Shown: piece by piece, positions 29,853 to 41,645 of the stretch
Layout of the letters: every line of letters starts with the position of its first letter
How positions within the stretch are numbered: position 1 is the first letter of the stretch
Source: Sabellastarte sp. h YS-2021
Lineage: Eukaryota > Annelida > Polychaeta > Sabellida > Sabellidae
Direction: 5' to 3'
Assembly (NCBI GenBank): GCA_964017235.1
Contig: OZ024927.1
Coordinates: 23,889,160-23,953,159, forward strand
Length of the DNA stretch: 64,000 nt
The notes under the pieces: model-generated
Database searches by the model: none
Seen by the model: only the letters and a program-made list of their open reading frames with translations
Told to the model about the DNA's origin: nothing
Made by a program: the position numbers and the translations under genes

Positions 29853-30783
29853 CAGAAAATTGATTCATTGTCAGCAATAGCTTCTTTTCGTCTGCAGGAT
29901 GCGTTCACCCCTAAGACCAAGAGGGCGTATTCCTTGATGTTTAGAGTGTGCATTGCCTTTTGCATTATTATGAAAGTTTCAGTAGTAAAAGTGTCTGTAA
30001 AAGTGTTGTTGTCATTCTTGGAGTGTTTATTGGCAAATAAAAGTTCGGTGGCAATGGTAGCCAATTATGTCTCTGTGATCAAAGCTAGCTTGATACTGTA
30101 TGACCTGGATTTTCAATTTTATGAGCACCCACAGATTAAATATTTTGTCAAATCATTACGAATCAACAGACCTTTAAGGGTTATGCAACATAGCATCATT
30201 GACATATCGACCTTGAAAAGTATCTCCACATTAGCTATCACCTTTCCAGGTGGCATAATTTTCAAGGCAATTTTTCTCACAGGCTTTTTGCTTTCTTGAG
30301 GTCCTTCTAGGCACCTCACAGATGCTGACTCTTTTTCACAAAATCTTATGTTAAATTAATGTTAAAGTGGTCTAACACCATGCAGACCAGAGATTCGGTG
30401 CAAATTATCACTCTTCCAAAACTAGTGGATCCAGATCTATGCCCACGCACTGCCATCAAAGCATTGAAAAAGTTCTATCCTTTCACAGACCATTCTTCTT
30501 TGTTTCAACACTCTGGCCCGTATGGGTGGACCCCTCTCATTGATTCCAAAGTCAATAAGTCTTCAAACAAATAAATGTTAAGTTGGGTTTGAGTCCCTCT
30601 CACTTCACCTTCCATAACTTACAAAGGTCGGGGGCAACATTTGCTTTTAATGCACATGTCCCTATCCAAAGCATCGAGCAGCGTGGCACATGGCCCTCCG
30701 ACTGTGTCTGGAGGTATATTCAGGCAGACCAGTCCACCGCTGAGCAGTTAACCTCTTCCTTAGCTAATGCAATAAATGTTTGA
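29853..30783 (+). pseudogene. Ngaro-like tyrosine recombinase remnant (element 4)
   Basis: Parts: FTPKTKRAYSLMFRVCIAF (SAM-like domain), SLRINRPLRVMQHS, then a stop in place of the conserved LRFSN-like segment (FLTGFLLS stop, about 30290), LKWSNTMQTRD, and GLSPSHFTFHNLQRSGATFAF through GTWPSDCVWRYI with the nucleophile Tyr (about 30600-30720). Three frames are used. The order matches element 3. Confidence 0.75.
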
Positions 30784-31413
30784 TACCCCTATGGTTGGGT
30801 CTTTGGTGCAGTTTCATTTGCTTATTTGATTAGTAATTCAACCTTCAACCTTTGACATTGTAAACCTCAAGGTCAAATTGGGGTAGGTGTGTTCTCCTCC
30901 ACTCTTAACTTAACTTCATAGGTCAGCATTAGAAGGGGTCATCTGGTCAGATCACTGGCCCAGCTTTTGATCTGGGGGCCTTTTAGATTGCTGCCCCATT
31001 CTGACTTCAGGTCTGACCTTTTAGATTATGTATTTATATATTTTATTGAACGTATTTTATGTATTACATGTTTATAACTGTACAAATTCTACTTATGAAC
31101 TTTAATGGACTCTAATCTAAATTGTACAGTTCTATGTTATTGACAGTAATTTACAATGTAGATATAAACGAAGTAATTTACAATGCATTGACATTACCAT
31201 TGCATATATTGTAACAACATGTAAATATTGAATAGCTAGAGATATATAGTTTAAATAAACAGTACCCGCAACTGTATTTTTACTGTCCTGGGGTGGGGAC
31301 TGTATCTCCTTAAGTTTTCCTAAAAGTCTTGATTGATTATTTTATATTTATATATGTTGTTAACTTAAATTTCAACAGATTAAAAACTTCATTAACTGCA
31401 ACTACTGCTGTTA
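30784..31413. other. No gene seen
   Basis: AT-rich non-coding sequence, partly the tail of element 4. Several 'aaataaac' and 'gacctt' patches but no clear element boundary. Confidence 0.5.
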
Positions 31414-32770
31414 TGTGGGTGTTCCACCACACGACTAAGCTCCCCGATTAAGGGTTTTTGGGAGTCGGTTTCAAATATTTGCTTAGTCCCAGACATCCTG
31501 TAAGGGTCGGTAGTTGTCGGTTGTGGCCGTGAGAGAAATCAAACATGTTTGATATTTCTCACGACTCAAACCGATTCTCATTTCCCGCCGTCAACAAAAT
31601 GTCCAGTCCCAGGCTTCCTCAGGCCTCCTCAGACCCAAATTTACACAGTAGTACTATGTTGTCCCAGGCGTCCTGCGACCCTTAGTCCCAGGCCTCCGTA
31701 GCTTAGTCCTAGGAAGCCTGTTTGGCAGTCCCCGACTCATAACAGATCTTTGAAGTTTCATGCGTGTGAAAGGGAATCGGTTTCATTAGTCCCGGGAAGC
31801 CTCAGACCGTCTCAGGTGTCCTGGGACTAAGAAATCTGGGTCTGGGACTAAGCCCCGACTAAGAGAAGCCGACCCTAACCGATCCAAGCCGGCGTCCTCA
31901 GGACAACAGTCTGCGACGGTCTGAGGATGCCCCAGGAGGCCTGGGACTAAGAACCGATTAAGAGCCGACTGTTTTCCGCGCGTCGGAAATTAAAATGAGG
32001 CAATGAGGGGGTCTGGGACTATGTAAGCGACCGCACACACATTCTCATTGTTACTGACTGGTTGGCTACTGAGAGACGTGTGTCTCTGTTTTGTAGGGGT
32101 TTTCAGTTTTTTAAATATCATATAATACTTGAGATTAAGGCAAATTTTACAGTTAGGAGACACATTTTAGTTTTTTTAACTTTTTTTGTGCTATTGACTG
32201 GAGTTATGAGGAAAGAGAAAGGAGGGAAGAGAGGAAAGAAGAAAATGGATGAGAGGCAAGAGGAGAGGGAGAAGGAAAGTGGAGAGGTGGAGGAAAGGAC
32301 GGAGGAGGGTACAGAGGAGGGTACACAAGAGACTGAGGAGCGATTGAAAGTTACTGAGGAAGCTTGCGAAGAAGAAGAGAGGTGTGAGGAGGATTCAGAG
32401 AGTCACTCGGCAGCCAAGAGAGCCAGGGTCTGTTCAACTTTCACTGACAGCCAAGAAACTGCAATTGTGGAGTTTGTGAAGGAGCATCCAGAGCTCTACG
32501 ACAAGGAGCATGCACGTTTCCACGACAGACAGAAGAAGGAGGCTCTCTGGGCAGAAATCTCTGCAGAACTGAAGCTCCAGCCCTTTGATGTCAGAAGATG
32601 GTTCGAATCCCAGCGAACGCGTTATGGCAAGCTGTCAAAACTACAATCTGGCCAAGCCCCAAGGGAGATGACCAAGAGACAGTCCTGAGTCTACCAGCAG
32701 ATGGGTTTCCTTAAGACCCACATCAGACGAAAGGGGGCCAGCAGAAGTTCAGGGTTCCAAAAAAATTGCA
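31414..32770 (+). mobile_element. PIF/Harbinger element copy 2, 3'-truncated
   Basis: It begins tgtgggtgttccaccacac like the element at 7041, after a tta trinucleotide. It shares the GTCCCAGG-rich 5' region, the TATA-like promoter (TATGTAAG at 32020) and the MADF-like ORF. Similarity ends near 32770 and no transposase follows. Confidence 0.75.
32206..32688 (+). CDS. MADF/SANT-like protein of Harbinger copy 2
   Basis: ATG at 32206 (MRKEKGGKRGKKKMDE), aligning with the start at 7842; an upstream open frame from 32062 is promoter and 5' UTR. 160 residues: basic N-terminus, Glu-rich region, then the MADF/Myb-like domain (FTDSQETAIVEFVKEHPELY, EALWAEISAELKLQPFDVRRWF, SQRTRYGKLSK). A stop at 32686 is followed in another frame by FLKTHIRRKGASRSSGF, a segment also seen near 5550, so the original protein was longer. 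It probably binds the subterminal motifs; this is inferred from the superfamily. Not functional as a mobile element because the rest is missing. Confidence 0.65.
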   Translation: MRKEKGGKRGKKKMDERQEEREKESGEVEERTEEGTEEGTQETEERLKVTEEACEEEERCEEDSESHSAAKRARVCSTFTDSQETAIVEFVKEHPELYDKEHARFHDRQKKEALWAEISAELKLQPFDVRRWFESQRTRYGKLSKLQSGQAPREMTKRQS

Positions 32771-33540
32771 GAAGCATTTGCTTTGATTGTATTGCATTTT
32801 AATGGTTGCTCCAGGTGTATTCGTGCCCCAATACATATGTATCAATTGAATCAGCAAGGGCTAACTGCAAACTTTCAATATTATGTCAATTTGTCAAGTT
32901 AATATCACTCAATTAGGAACTGATACAGAATGACTTGTGTGCCATAATTAAATAGCACTTAACATACTCAGCACATAACAACCTAGAGTAGTTTTACCAA
33001 AGGGTTAAGGAATGATGACTTTGAATGATTAACTTTAAATATTCAATATATTGAAATAACATTGTCATAGATGAAATAATAATTAATTTGAGATTTATAT
33101 CAACAGTAAATATTAATTAAAACATTGACATGTCTTAATCTTGTTTGTTTATTTTTGTATAATTAATTTAATTCAGAGTTACAGAAACTGTTAACAATCC
33201 TGGCAGCAGACCCGCAGATACAATTACACCATTAGATGGTGACAGTAATGCAGCTAATCCCCTCAACATCTTCCTCCGCTGCCAGTGTATCCTTGAATCA
33301 AGCAACATACCAATGCCAAAGTAAAGAACCACCCCTACCGCCAGTCTGTAATTTACCCAAAGCAATTCAGGGTGCTTTGGGAATTATCAATATAATTCGA
33401 ATGACAAGGTGAAGAAAAGAAGTCTAACCTGTGGAGATGCATGCGTAATCACAGGCACAAATGTTCCTTTAAAGTTAAATAAAAAAAGAGGAGAAAAAGA
33501 GCAACAGTGTTGATGAAAGAGCATTCTCAGGTGGTGAATG
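32771..33540. other. No recognised gene
   Basis: AT-rich, non-coding. A hydrophobic minus-strand frame at 33168-33365 has an acceptor-like site upstream (ccacag near 33430) but no recognisable family, so it was not called. Confidence 0.4.
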
Positions 33541-33718
33541 AGATGACAAGTGCAAGTGCCCCAAGTTAAGAAAGGAAGAGGAAAGGAGAAACGTTAAGGA
33601 ATAGATTCGGTGTGTTGTGACCATTGTGAGAAATGGTTTCATTGCATTTGTTTGAAGATTCATAAATATTCTGTTCCTGGAAGCTGCTATTGTTTTAATT
33701 GCAATGAAGACAATTGAG
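33541..33718 (+). pseudogene. PHD-finger-like fragment
   Basis: Bases 33601-33718 read CCDHCEKWFHCICLKI, then VPGSCYCFNC. This spacing (C-x2-C, W-F-H-x2-C, C-x2-C) is that of the second half of a PHD zinc finger. The part upstream (VKKGRGKEKR, then a stop at 33595) would be the loop before it, and the first Cys pair is lost. PHD fingers occur in chromatin proteins and in ORF1 proteins of some LINEs; which source applies is not clear. A stop follows directly. Confidence 0.5.
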
Positions 33719-33779
33719 AATGTGACTGTGTAGAGCGCAATACATGTCTGTGACAATACAGAAATGTAATGACTCCTAA

Positions 33780-36404
33780 TTATTATTTAAAAGTGACTCA
33801 AGAACTATAATAGGATATATATAAATACAATAAGCAAGTAAATGTTGTGGAGATTTTTCTCTCCCATATAGTTCTTATATTCAAAAGAAGTCTAAAGTAT
33901 TCATATGATTTTTGAATGTCTCACTGTATATATAATGTAATCTTTAGTGGTTTGAGGCCAACATTTTTGTGTCTATACAAACCTAAAGCATGGCTATTGT
34001 TTTTGAAAAGCATTACACAGCATAACCATCATGACAGTACAAAATTATGTAGCTTTACATGTACGCTATTTCCAATTCATTACAGCCATGCTATTTTATT
34101 ACTACATTATTTTTAACTGCAAGTTTCTTTCACAAGTAAAATTAAACTAGCATCTGTTAATTGTAATACTAGCTTAGCAATTTAATTCAATAATTTGCAA
34201 CATGAAGCACAAAGAATATGTATTGTAATAAAATACCTATTCTGGTACACTTTTGCCACCTTGAGAAATTATGATAAGCATATATTGAGAAATAATACCA
34301 ATGTATCAGTCATAAAATAAATACATTATGACACTTAAAGACTAAAATTATGCTGCTGAATCATTATAATTTGAATAACTACTGGTCATAAGAAATCCAT
34401 GATGATTTTATTTTTGGAACAACTTTCTAAGAAGATGGTCAGTTATTTACAGAGTATGGTTCAAATTTAGTAAAAAAATTTGTTTTTTCGCTTTGTCATT
34501 CCTTGAGTGATATGTACACTTCAATAGAACAAAAAATCCAAATATGCCACAATGGTTGCATACTTGGCACACAAAAATGCTGTGTAGGTGTTTGTCATGA
34601 GTCACTAATGGTGCTGGGATCCATTATACCCCAGTGATTAACAATTTTGACATGTAATGCATATCTTGGTTTGCACTTCCTTGAAAGACAATGCGGAGTA
34701 CCTGTCCCAATGTGATTCTTGGCGTATAATGGGAAATAATACACAAATTTGGACTTTAAAATTGACAAATGCTTGGGAAACAATTTAATTAAGAATAGTG
34801 ACTTAGTCACTGCAAAAAGTAAGATATCCCACAAATTGGTATGGCTATAACTACACCAACTCTGACAAATCAATGGCATACAATAATTCTTGAAATGGAC
34901 ACAAGTAAAGGACCCTAGATAATTAGCACAAATATAAAATCAATTACATTCAGTAATGTATTTACTACAATAATAAACATGTAATTAGTGACCTAGTGGG
35001 TAAGTATGTTTGACATATCCTCAGGGCCATAGTCATTGTTCAGGTTAGTCTCCCATAGGATACCACACTATAAACATGGCCAATATATCCCTGACTGTTG
35101 AACAAACCCAAATTATAACCTTTGACGCCATTAAAAAGAAAACAGTTCATTCTGTGAAATAGTCAGTGGAACAAGTATTAATTACTTGAAATATCTTGTG
35201 CATAGTAACTTCAGTTATCTATAACATTACCTTCATTTGTCTCTAATATTTCAATATTTGCAAATTTCAATAGAAATTTTCAGTAATAGATTTTAAAAAT
35301 TGCAATTGCAAAAAGTCTGCATTCAGGAATTATTTTGACCTTGTATCAGAACGAAATCATGTGAAATAATGAACACTCATGACCTATAAACAGTCCATTA
35401 TTTCCCAATATTGGAAACTTACTTGGCCATTAACCTATACATATTGGACACTTTTAACAAAAGGATATCTCTCAGATGTAATCTAATGGAAAAATATGAG
35501 ACCCTGAAGGGGTTGAATAATAGTGTGCACTATTTTCCCAGTGAGGCACACTTTCGAATACTTTACCAAACTTAAAGCTTACAAACTTTTGTATACAACC
35601 CCCTCCCCTTTTCTGGACTTGATAACGGGCACTTGAAATAGTTATGCATTTTGTGTTTTTCAGTAGAATTGTTAACTATTCATTATTTATTTCATTTTTT
35701 TCCAATTTATAGCATTTATGTCGTGGTTCAGGCAAAAAAAGACATTTAATTGTTTCAGGTGTCTGTCAATTAGAACAAAAAAGTGTGCATTGCCTAAAAT
35801 AGTGTAAACTTTTTTAACAATAGAATAACATTACGAGTGTGATTTAATTGTGATTTCTGAATAAACTTACCAACATGGGTAGGAAGATGAAAGCCATTTT
35901 ATCAGCTGCTTCTCTTGATGACAGTCAGTAGTAGTTTACCTGTTTGGACAAGATTCTAAGATTGCTAACTTTGAGTCGAAAGTTAACAAGGTGGTTGTAG
36001 CTGAGGGGTGAGAAAATGATGAGGCAAGAAGAGTTTGGTGCCAATATCCAGTGTAAATTTGGAGAGTTCTTTGTAGGGAACAGTAAAGCAGCATAATGTA
36101 ATAGGAAATGGCACATAGCAGTTTAAAGTTATTGTTTACATAAGTAACAAATATGATCATTTGGGTTGGCATTAGATCTAATGATGCAGCTACAGCAATT
36201 GTACCATGTGAGACAACTGTCACAGCCAAACCATGGGAAAAATGGCGTTTGTGATTCATATTTCATTAAATATCTGATTCCTAAATTATTTAATGTTACG
36301 TTGACTATTCATAGGGTTTCTAAATCATAGACAAGATAATTAATTAATTTTTACTTGATTCATGTATCACTTACCTTTTTCTTATCTAAAGTATCAATAT
36401 CTAT
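33780..36404. other. AT-rich intergenic sequence, no gene seen
   Basis: 2.6 kb with no credible coding frame. A SINE-like box A (gtgacctagtgggtaag, about 34987) with a weak box B is possible but too diverged to call. Confidence 0.5.
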
Positions 36405-36510
36405 ATAACCAGAGGCAGATACAGCATTTTCCGAAAGGGCGGGTGAGGGTTGTCGTGGGTATGGATATTGAATACTTGGGAAATTTTGTAGCAGGACATA
36501 TCATGCAGTG

Positions 36511-36555
36511 CGTGGACAAAATGCTGGCGGACAAAATGCCAGTGGACAAAACGTC
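36511..36555 (+). repeat. Three 15-bp tandem units
   Basis: Units gtggacaaaatgctg, gcggacaaaatgcca and gtggacaaaacgtcg follow each other inside the hAT-like element. Confidence 0.7.
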
Positions 36556-37579
36556 GGTTGAAATTGCAAGGAAGGACAAATTGCTGGCCATTTTATTGCA
36601 CATTTTTATTGTTCTGATTAAAACACTTAATATATCATAACGATGCTCAAGTAAACTGAAAAAGCCTCTAGCAGAAAACGCCTCTGTAAAAACCTGTAGC
36701 AGAAAATACCTCAGTATAAAAGCCCTCTAACTAAATGGTACACAACACATTTACACAAGCACTGCCAAGTAGTATACATGATGTAACATAGGTTTAGGTA
36801 TTTTCCAACACCCCAGGGTTTTTTACTAGGATTATTCATTGATACAAGTTTTCACTGTGGCTTTTTCTGCAGTTTTATTTTTCTATTAGGGTTTTTTAGA
36901 CTCAGTTGTCAGACACATACAGCAGTTTACTGTCATGAACAAAATAACATGAAACCAAAAAAACTAAGGCGCTAAGGGGTTTCACATAATAAACACTTGT
37001 ATAACTAAAAAAATTGGAGAGAAATCATTCTTGAATCCACATTTATATGCCACTAGGTTTCTTATTTTCAACTTTTGCATTTTAAAATAACAGATTCTTT
37101 CATCATTTTCCTTTAAAAACATATAAATCAATTGATTAAATTTAATGAAACTTTTTCAGAATTTAACTTTTTTCAATTTAATTTTATCATAGCTGCAGTA
37201 GCAAATTCTAATTGAAATATAGACGTCCTGCAATAAATTATTAATTGGAGTGAGTGATTCCAGTTTTGTAAATTGAATATCTCGTGTTTAAACACACACT
37301 GGTAAACAAAAAAGGTTTATAAACAAGGTTATCTACAAACAATGTAATCCCCAGTTTGCTTAAAGATGACACCTAGCTTAGTAAACACACAAAAGAACCT
37401 AATGCCCTTTGATATTGTGACAGTTTGACAGTGACACAGGTAAAATAACTGTCAATTTAAACAAGTATATTACCCTAGTATAGGCAGATGTACTGGGGTG
37501 GGGCATTGGAGGGGAGCGTGGACGGGGATAAAAAGATAAAAAGACCCATGACAAAGGTTTCCAACTCTGGACGGGGCAT

Positions 37580-37616
37580 GTGCCCTCCCCCCCCCCCCCC
37601 CCCCCCCCCCCCCCGT
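37580..37616. repeat. Poly-C tract
   Basis: A run of about 30 C, inside the right end of the hAT-like element; assembly length is often unreliable in such runs. Confidence 0.9.
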
Positions 37617-37635
37617 TAGATCTGCCTCTGATAAC

Positions 37636-38740
37636 ATTGTTTTACAATCTTTTTATTAGATCTTTGGTTTCTGTTCTTGACCTTGTTTACTGTGATTAGG
37701 CCAAAATGTTAATATTTCACGAGCTGATTACTGCAGTTCGAATGCAACCAAATTTTGGAGATTTATCTCCACGCCATTTGCCTGTAGGTACGATTGGCAA
37801 GTTAATACATTAAAAGCTGTGAATCATATAAATAAAACATTTATTTGCATTTTTCACAAAAATATTCCTCAGTTATTTGAGTATGTCTGGTACCACAGCA
37901 TGAACAGTGATACCATCTGTTCTATCTGTCACATGAAACCCAATGAATGGAGTTACTGACGCCCAATTCCTTTCCTTTTTTCTTTGGTCGGACTTCCTTC
38001 AAGCAAATGTAACATATACTTTCCTGAAACACCAAAGAAAAATGCTTAATGTATATGTTAGTAGATAACATATAATTCAAATCTGTGTCTCAACTGAAAC
38101 ATTACCCATGTGAAAACTGTGATATATCTTTCTTACTGATGAACAACTTATGTCTTTATTTACACAGTTTTCACGTAATATGAGGTATCATGTCCAATGA
38201 CTTTTTAACCGCATTCTTTTCATTTACTTTTTCCGAACAACATGTATGGACATACCCCAGGGAGGGAGCGTTGACAACCTCCCATCTCAGATACATACAT
38301 TTACATTCATACAAAACATTAATATCAACAGATATATGCAGCAATAGCAATATGCTTCTCTTACAACAAATGTTTTATCTTCAGCATCCATTACAGGCTG
38401 ATCAGGCACTTTGTCACTTGATTCCCCTTCCAGTTCCTTTGTTTCTGTGTGAAACAAACTGTTGAATGCTAATGTAACAGTTACATTGACAATATCAATA
38501 CTACATATAAGGAAATCATGCTTTTAAACATTTTTGAATCGTGCACAACTTTACAGTTACACATGAAACTGATGCAAGTTTGTGTTGATGATTCCGAATC
38601 TACTCATTCACCTTAGCTTTCTTGACATTTTTATCCCTTTTCTTGGACACCTGTTGGTCTTTATTTCTCTTTTTTCTATCTTCTTTCTGTCTCATGTACA
38701 TCTTAATATTTTCCTCCTTCACTATCATTTGGCTAATGAA
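37636..38740. other. No gene seen
   Basis: Non-coding in all frames read. The plus frames at 38190-38465 and 38582-38854 have no recognisable motifs; the latter overlaps an antisense LINE fragment. Confidence 0.45.
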
Positions 38741-38789
38741 ATCTTCCAAAGTCAGAACTCTACCACTGGGAATTGCCTTACTTTTTGTA

Positions 38790-39040
38790 TTGATTTGAGG
38801 GTCTTGTGTTCATGGCAGATTTGTACAAGGAGAGATATGGTGCAAAATACTTAGGCTTGCCAGTAGTGAGGTACTTGTACACAAGAACTAGGGTTTTAAA
38901 GATAATTCGTTGTCTGATAAGTAGCCAGTGAAGTGTCTTCAAGCTGGATATGATGTGAGTGAACTTAGAAGCACCGGTGACAAACCGTGTAAGAGCATTT
39001 TGAACACATTGGAGCCTGGTAGTATCACCAGGAAACCAGG
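38790..39040 (-). pseudogene. LINE reverse transcriptase C-terminal fragment
   Basis: Minus strand: LQCVQNALTRFVTGASKFTH, ISSLKTLHWLLIRQRIIFKT and LVLVYKYLTTGKPKYFAPYL. This is the typical C-terminal end of CR1/L2/RTE-like LINE RTs (LQRVQNAAARLV...LHWLPVRQRI.FKI). Both ends are truncated. Confidence 0.75.
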
Positions 39041-39759
39041 ATCACAAGACTACCAAGAAGCAGTGTGTCTATTTTAAACAGCGGGGGCATTGTCATGACA
39101 AGAACAGATGCTGTGACTAGACAGATTCTTAATAAAGGGCCATTTTAAGCTAAAGGTAGATGTCTTTCTTCATGATCATATGCTTGTGTTTTGGACCAAG
39201 GTGTATGCAGAATAATGCAGAAGAGAAAAGTTCATATATTTTTGACCAAAGTACATGCAATGTTTATAATACACTAGAGAAATGTGCATGTAATCTTGGC
39301 CAACATACAATCAGTATTTAGCATTCACAAGACAAAAGTGCAAGTATTCTTGATCAACATAAACACACTCTTTCCTCCAACAACCAAATTGTTTTGAGAC
39401 CAACAAGTTTCCATTACTTAATCCACTGGGCCAATGTTAAAGTCACTGCTTTATGTTAACTTTTTTGTTGTAACAGCTATTTACATGTCAATTTTCACTA
39501 TTGTTTCAGTTATACCAACATTCTGAAGATTACTGTGCAAGCACATTTAATTACTAGACAATTATTTCAATTTTAATATATTCATGATGCTAAGGCCATA
39601 GCAGCATTTGTAAATAATAATAGAAACATTTGTTTAGCACAAAATTGATGAGAATCCTCTAAATGCGCTGGAATCCAAAATAAACAGCCCAAAACCCAAG
39701 CCAAAGTCGTTACCCAGTAAGCACTTGCCAGTTGCTAATGACTATTTAGGTGGGTATGT

Positions 39760-40190
39760 GAGTCAATAGGTAAAGCTTGAGTTGTTCCCTGAAACTTGAG
39801 ATGGTCAGTTGGGATCTGACATTAAATAGCAGCCTGTTCCATTCCAATGGTGCAACGATGCAAAAAAGCAAACCTGTCTATGGCCTTTCTGGGGTGAATT
39901 TTGTGGTCCAGTTCCATGAGGCAGACCACAAGATTGATCAAAGAAGTCAGTTACGGAAGTTGAGATAAATTTATGTTTTTAAAGTAAGGAGGTTACATTT
40001 TAAAAGGATAAAGTTTGAAATGGGAAACCGGTGGATAGTTTGTAGATAGGATGTTGCATGACTCATTCTGTCCATTCTGAAAGCAATGAGGCAGAGAGCA
40101 CTTTTCTTAGTTGAGCAAAACTGGCTGACCATATAGTAGGGTCTTACAGTAGTGTAGTCGACTATTGTCAGAGTCAGCATCGCATGGGGT
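39760..40190 (-). pseudogene. LINE reverse transcriptase C-terminal fragment
   Basis: Minus strand pieces: TIVDYTTVRPYYMVSQFC (about 40175), corresponding to LDYC of the RT end, and after frameshifts FCIVAPLEWNRLLFNVRSQL with ISSFREQLKLYLLTH (about 39860-39765), corresponding to the AP.LWNSLP...F+..LK.YLF tail. Heavily decayed. Confidence 0.55.
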
Positions 40191-40486
40191 TCACATGCTC
40201 TTAAATCTCATTTTCAGGTATGCAGTAGTAAAACAAAGAATAAAATACCTTAGTCATAAGTAATATGAACATAAAGAACCAATGTGTGAATCATATCATA
40301 CAGAGTAATACGAATTGAGAAATTACCAGTGATATTTTACACTTTCAACACCAGTGGCAAGATAACAGCACTTCCTTTAGTTCCGCTGTCAGTAGACCCT
40401 TCTTTACTGCTTTCTCAAGCCAAGAAGTAAAGCAGGTTTGGGATAAAATGATTTATTAAATATATAATATATACACAAACCAATGT

Positions 40487-41640
40487 ATGAGAATTAAATG
40501 GGGAAGCTATTTTTCAGACACTTTTAGTGTATTCAATGGTGTAAAACAAGGGGGTGTTTTATCACCCATCTTATTTATTACTTACTTTAATGATATGTTC
40601 AAAAGACTGAGACATAGTCAACTTGGATGTCATATAGGGAATACGTACGTTGGTGCCCTAGGCTATGCAGATGATTTGACACTGTTAAGCCCAACCCTCT
40701 TTGGCTTAAAATCAATGCTACAGATTGCAGATAGTTTTGGTAATGAATATGATATCATGTTTAATGTTAAAAAATATCAGTTTTTAGTGTACTCAAAGGA
40801 TGATCCTGTACATGGATTTTATCATAATGATATATACATAAAGTCTCAGTTAGTAGGTAATCATCTTGGACATTGTATTGGTCCTAAACTGGACAACAAA
40901 GATGTTAAACATGTATCTAATAATTTCTGTGTTGCATTTAATTCATTGATGTCATCCTTTGGAAACTTAAATTTTCAGTTAAAATACAGTTTATTTAAAA
41001 CTTACTGTATGCCACTTTATGGTTCAGTACTGTGGGATCTATCCGACCAGGGTGTTGAATATTTTTGCACTCAATGGCGGAAAAGTATACGTAAACTTTT
41101 TAATTTGCCATACACAACACACTGTAATCTTTTAAGTTCTATTTGTCATGATATACCAATCGAATTTCAGTTGATGTCAAGAGCAATGAAATTTCTGGTT
41201 AAAGTAGGAAATCATGAAAATAAAGTGCTGCAGTTATGCTATAGGTTTGCCTTAAATGGATCAATGTCTAAAATCAGTAACACTGTGAATCATGTGTCTT
41301 GTTTACTAAAAGTAAGTAAGCACCTATTACTGCAAAGTTCTGTTCAACAAAAATTAATCAGATGCGGTAATCAAATTCCTGAAAATGTCATGAGTAAAGC
41401 TGATAATATTTGTGATTTACTTCTACTTAGAGAAAATAGTGTTATCTCATTATTCACATATGATGAATTAACTTCAATGATAAACTATTTATGTACAGAT
41501 TGATCAGCACATTTCCTTGTATATATAACTGTATGCATTTTTTTTTTGTTTTTTTTTTTTGTATGTTTTTTTTTTTTTTTTTTTTTTTTTAATAATTGTT
41601 GTACTCTGTGTACGAAACTGAAATAAAATAAATAAATAAA
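40487..41640 (+). mobile_element. 5'-truncated LINE with RT C-terminal half
   Basis: A 338-codon frame (40487-41503) encodes the RT from GVKQGGVLSPILF through the YADD box (LGYADDLTLLSP), then a thumb and C-terminal region with no RNase H. The N-terminal RT and endonuclease are missing, the usual result of incomplete target-primed reverse transcription. The 3' end has a T-rich stretch, an AATAAA and (AAAT)n at 41618-41645, a typical LINE 3' microsatellite. The frame has no stops, so the insertion is fairly young. Family: a Jockey/CR1-clade type, not resolved further. Confidence 0.85.
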
Positions 41641-41645
41641 TAAAA

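Larger units (their letters stand above)
36410..37630. mobile_element. Non-autonomous hAT-like element, 1221 bp, TSD ataac
   Basis: TIRs cagaggcagat (36410-36420) and atctgcctctg (37620-37630) are perfect over 11 bp. Directly outside stand ataac (36405-36409) and ataac (37631-37635), a 5-bp target duplication. CAG-starting TIRs and a short duplication point to a hAT-like family with 5-bp duplications. It encodes no transposase. It holds three 15-bp units (about 36511-36555) and a C run of about 34 bases near its right end. Confidence 0.8.

Noticed and set aside
33168..33365. Hydrophobic minus-strand frame with a possible acceptor upstream
   Set aside because: Could be a membrane-protein exon, but there is no family resemblance or second exon to support it.
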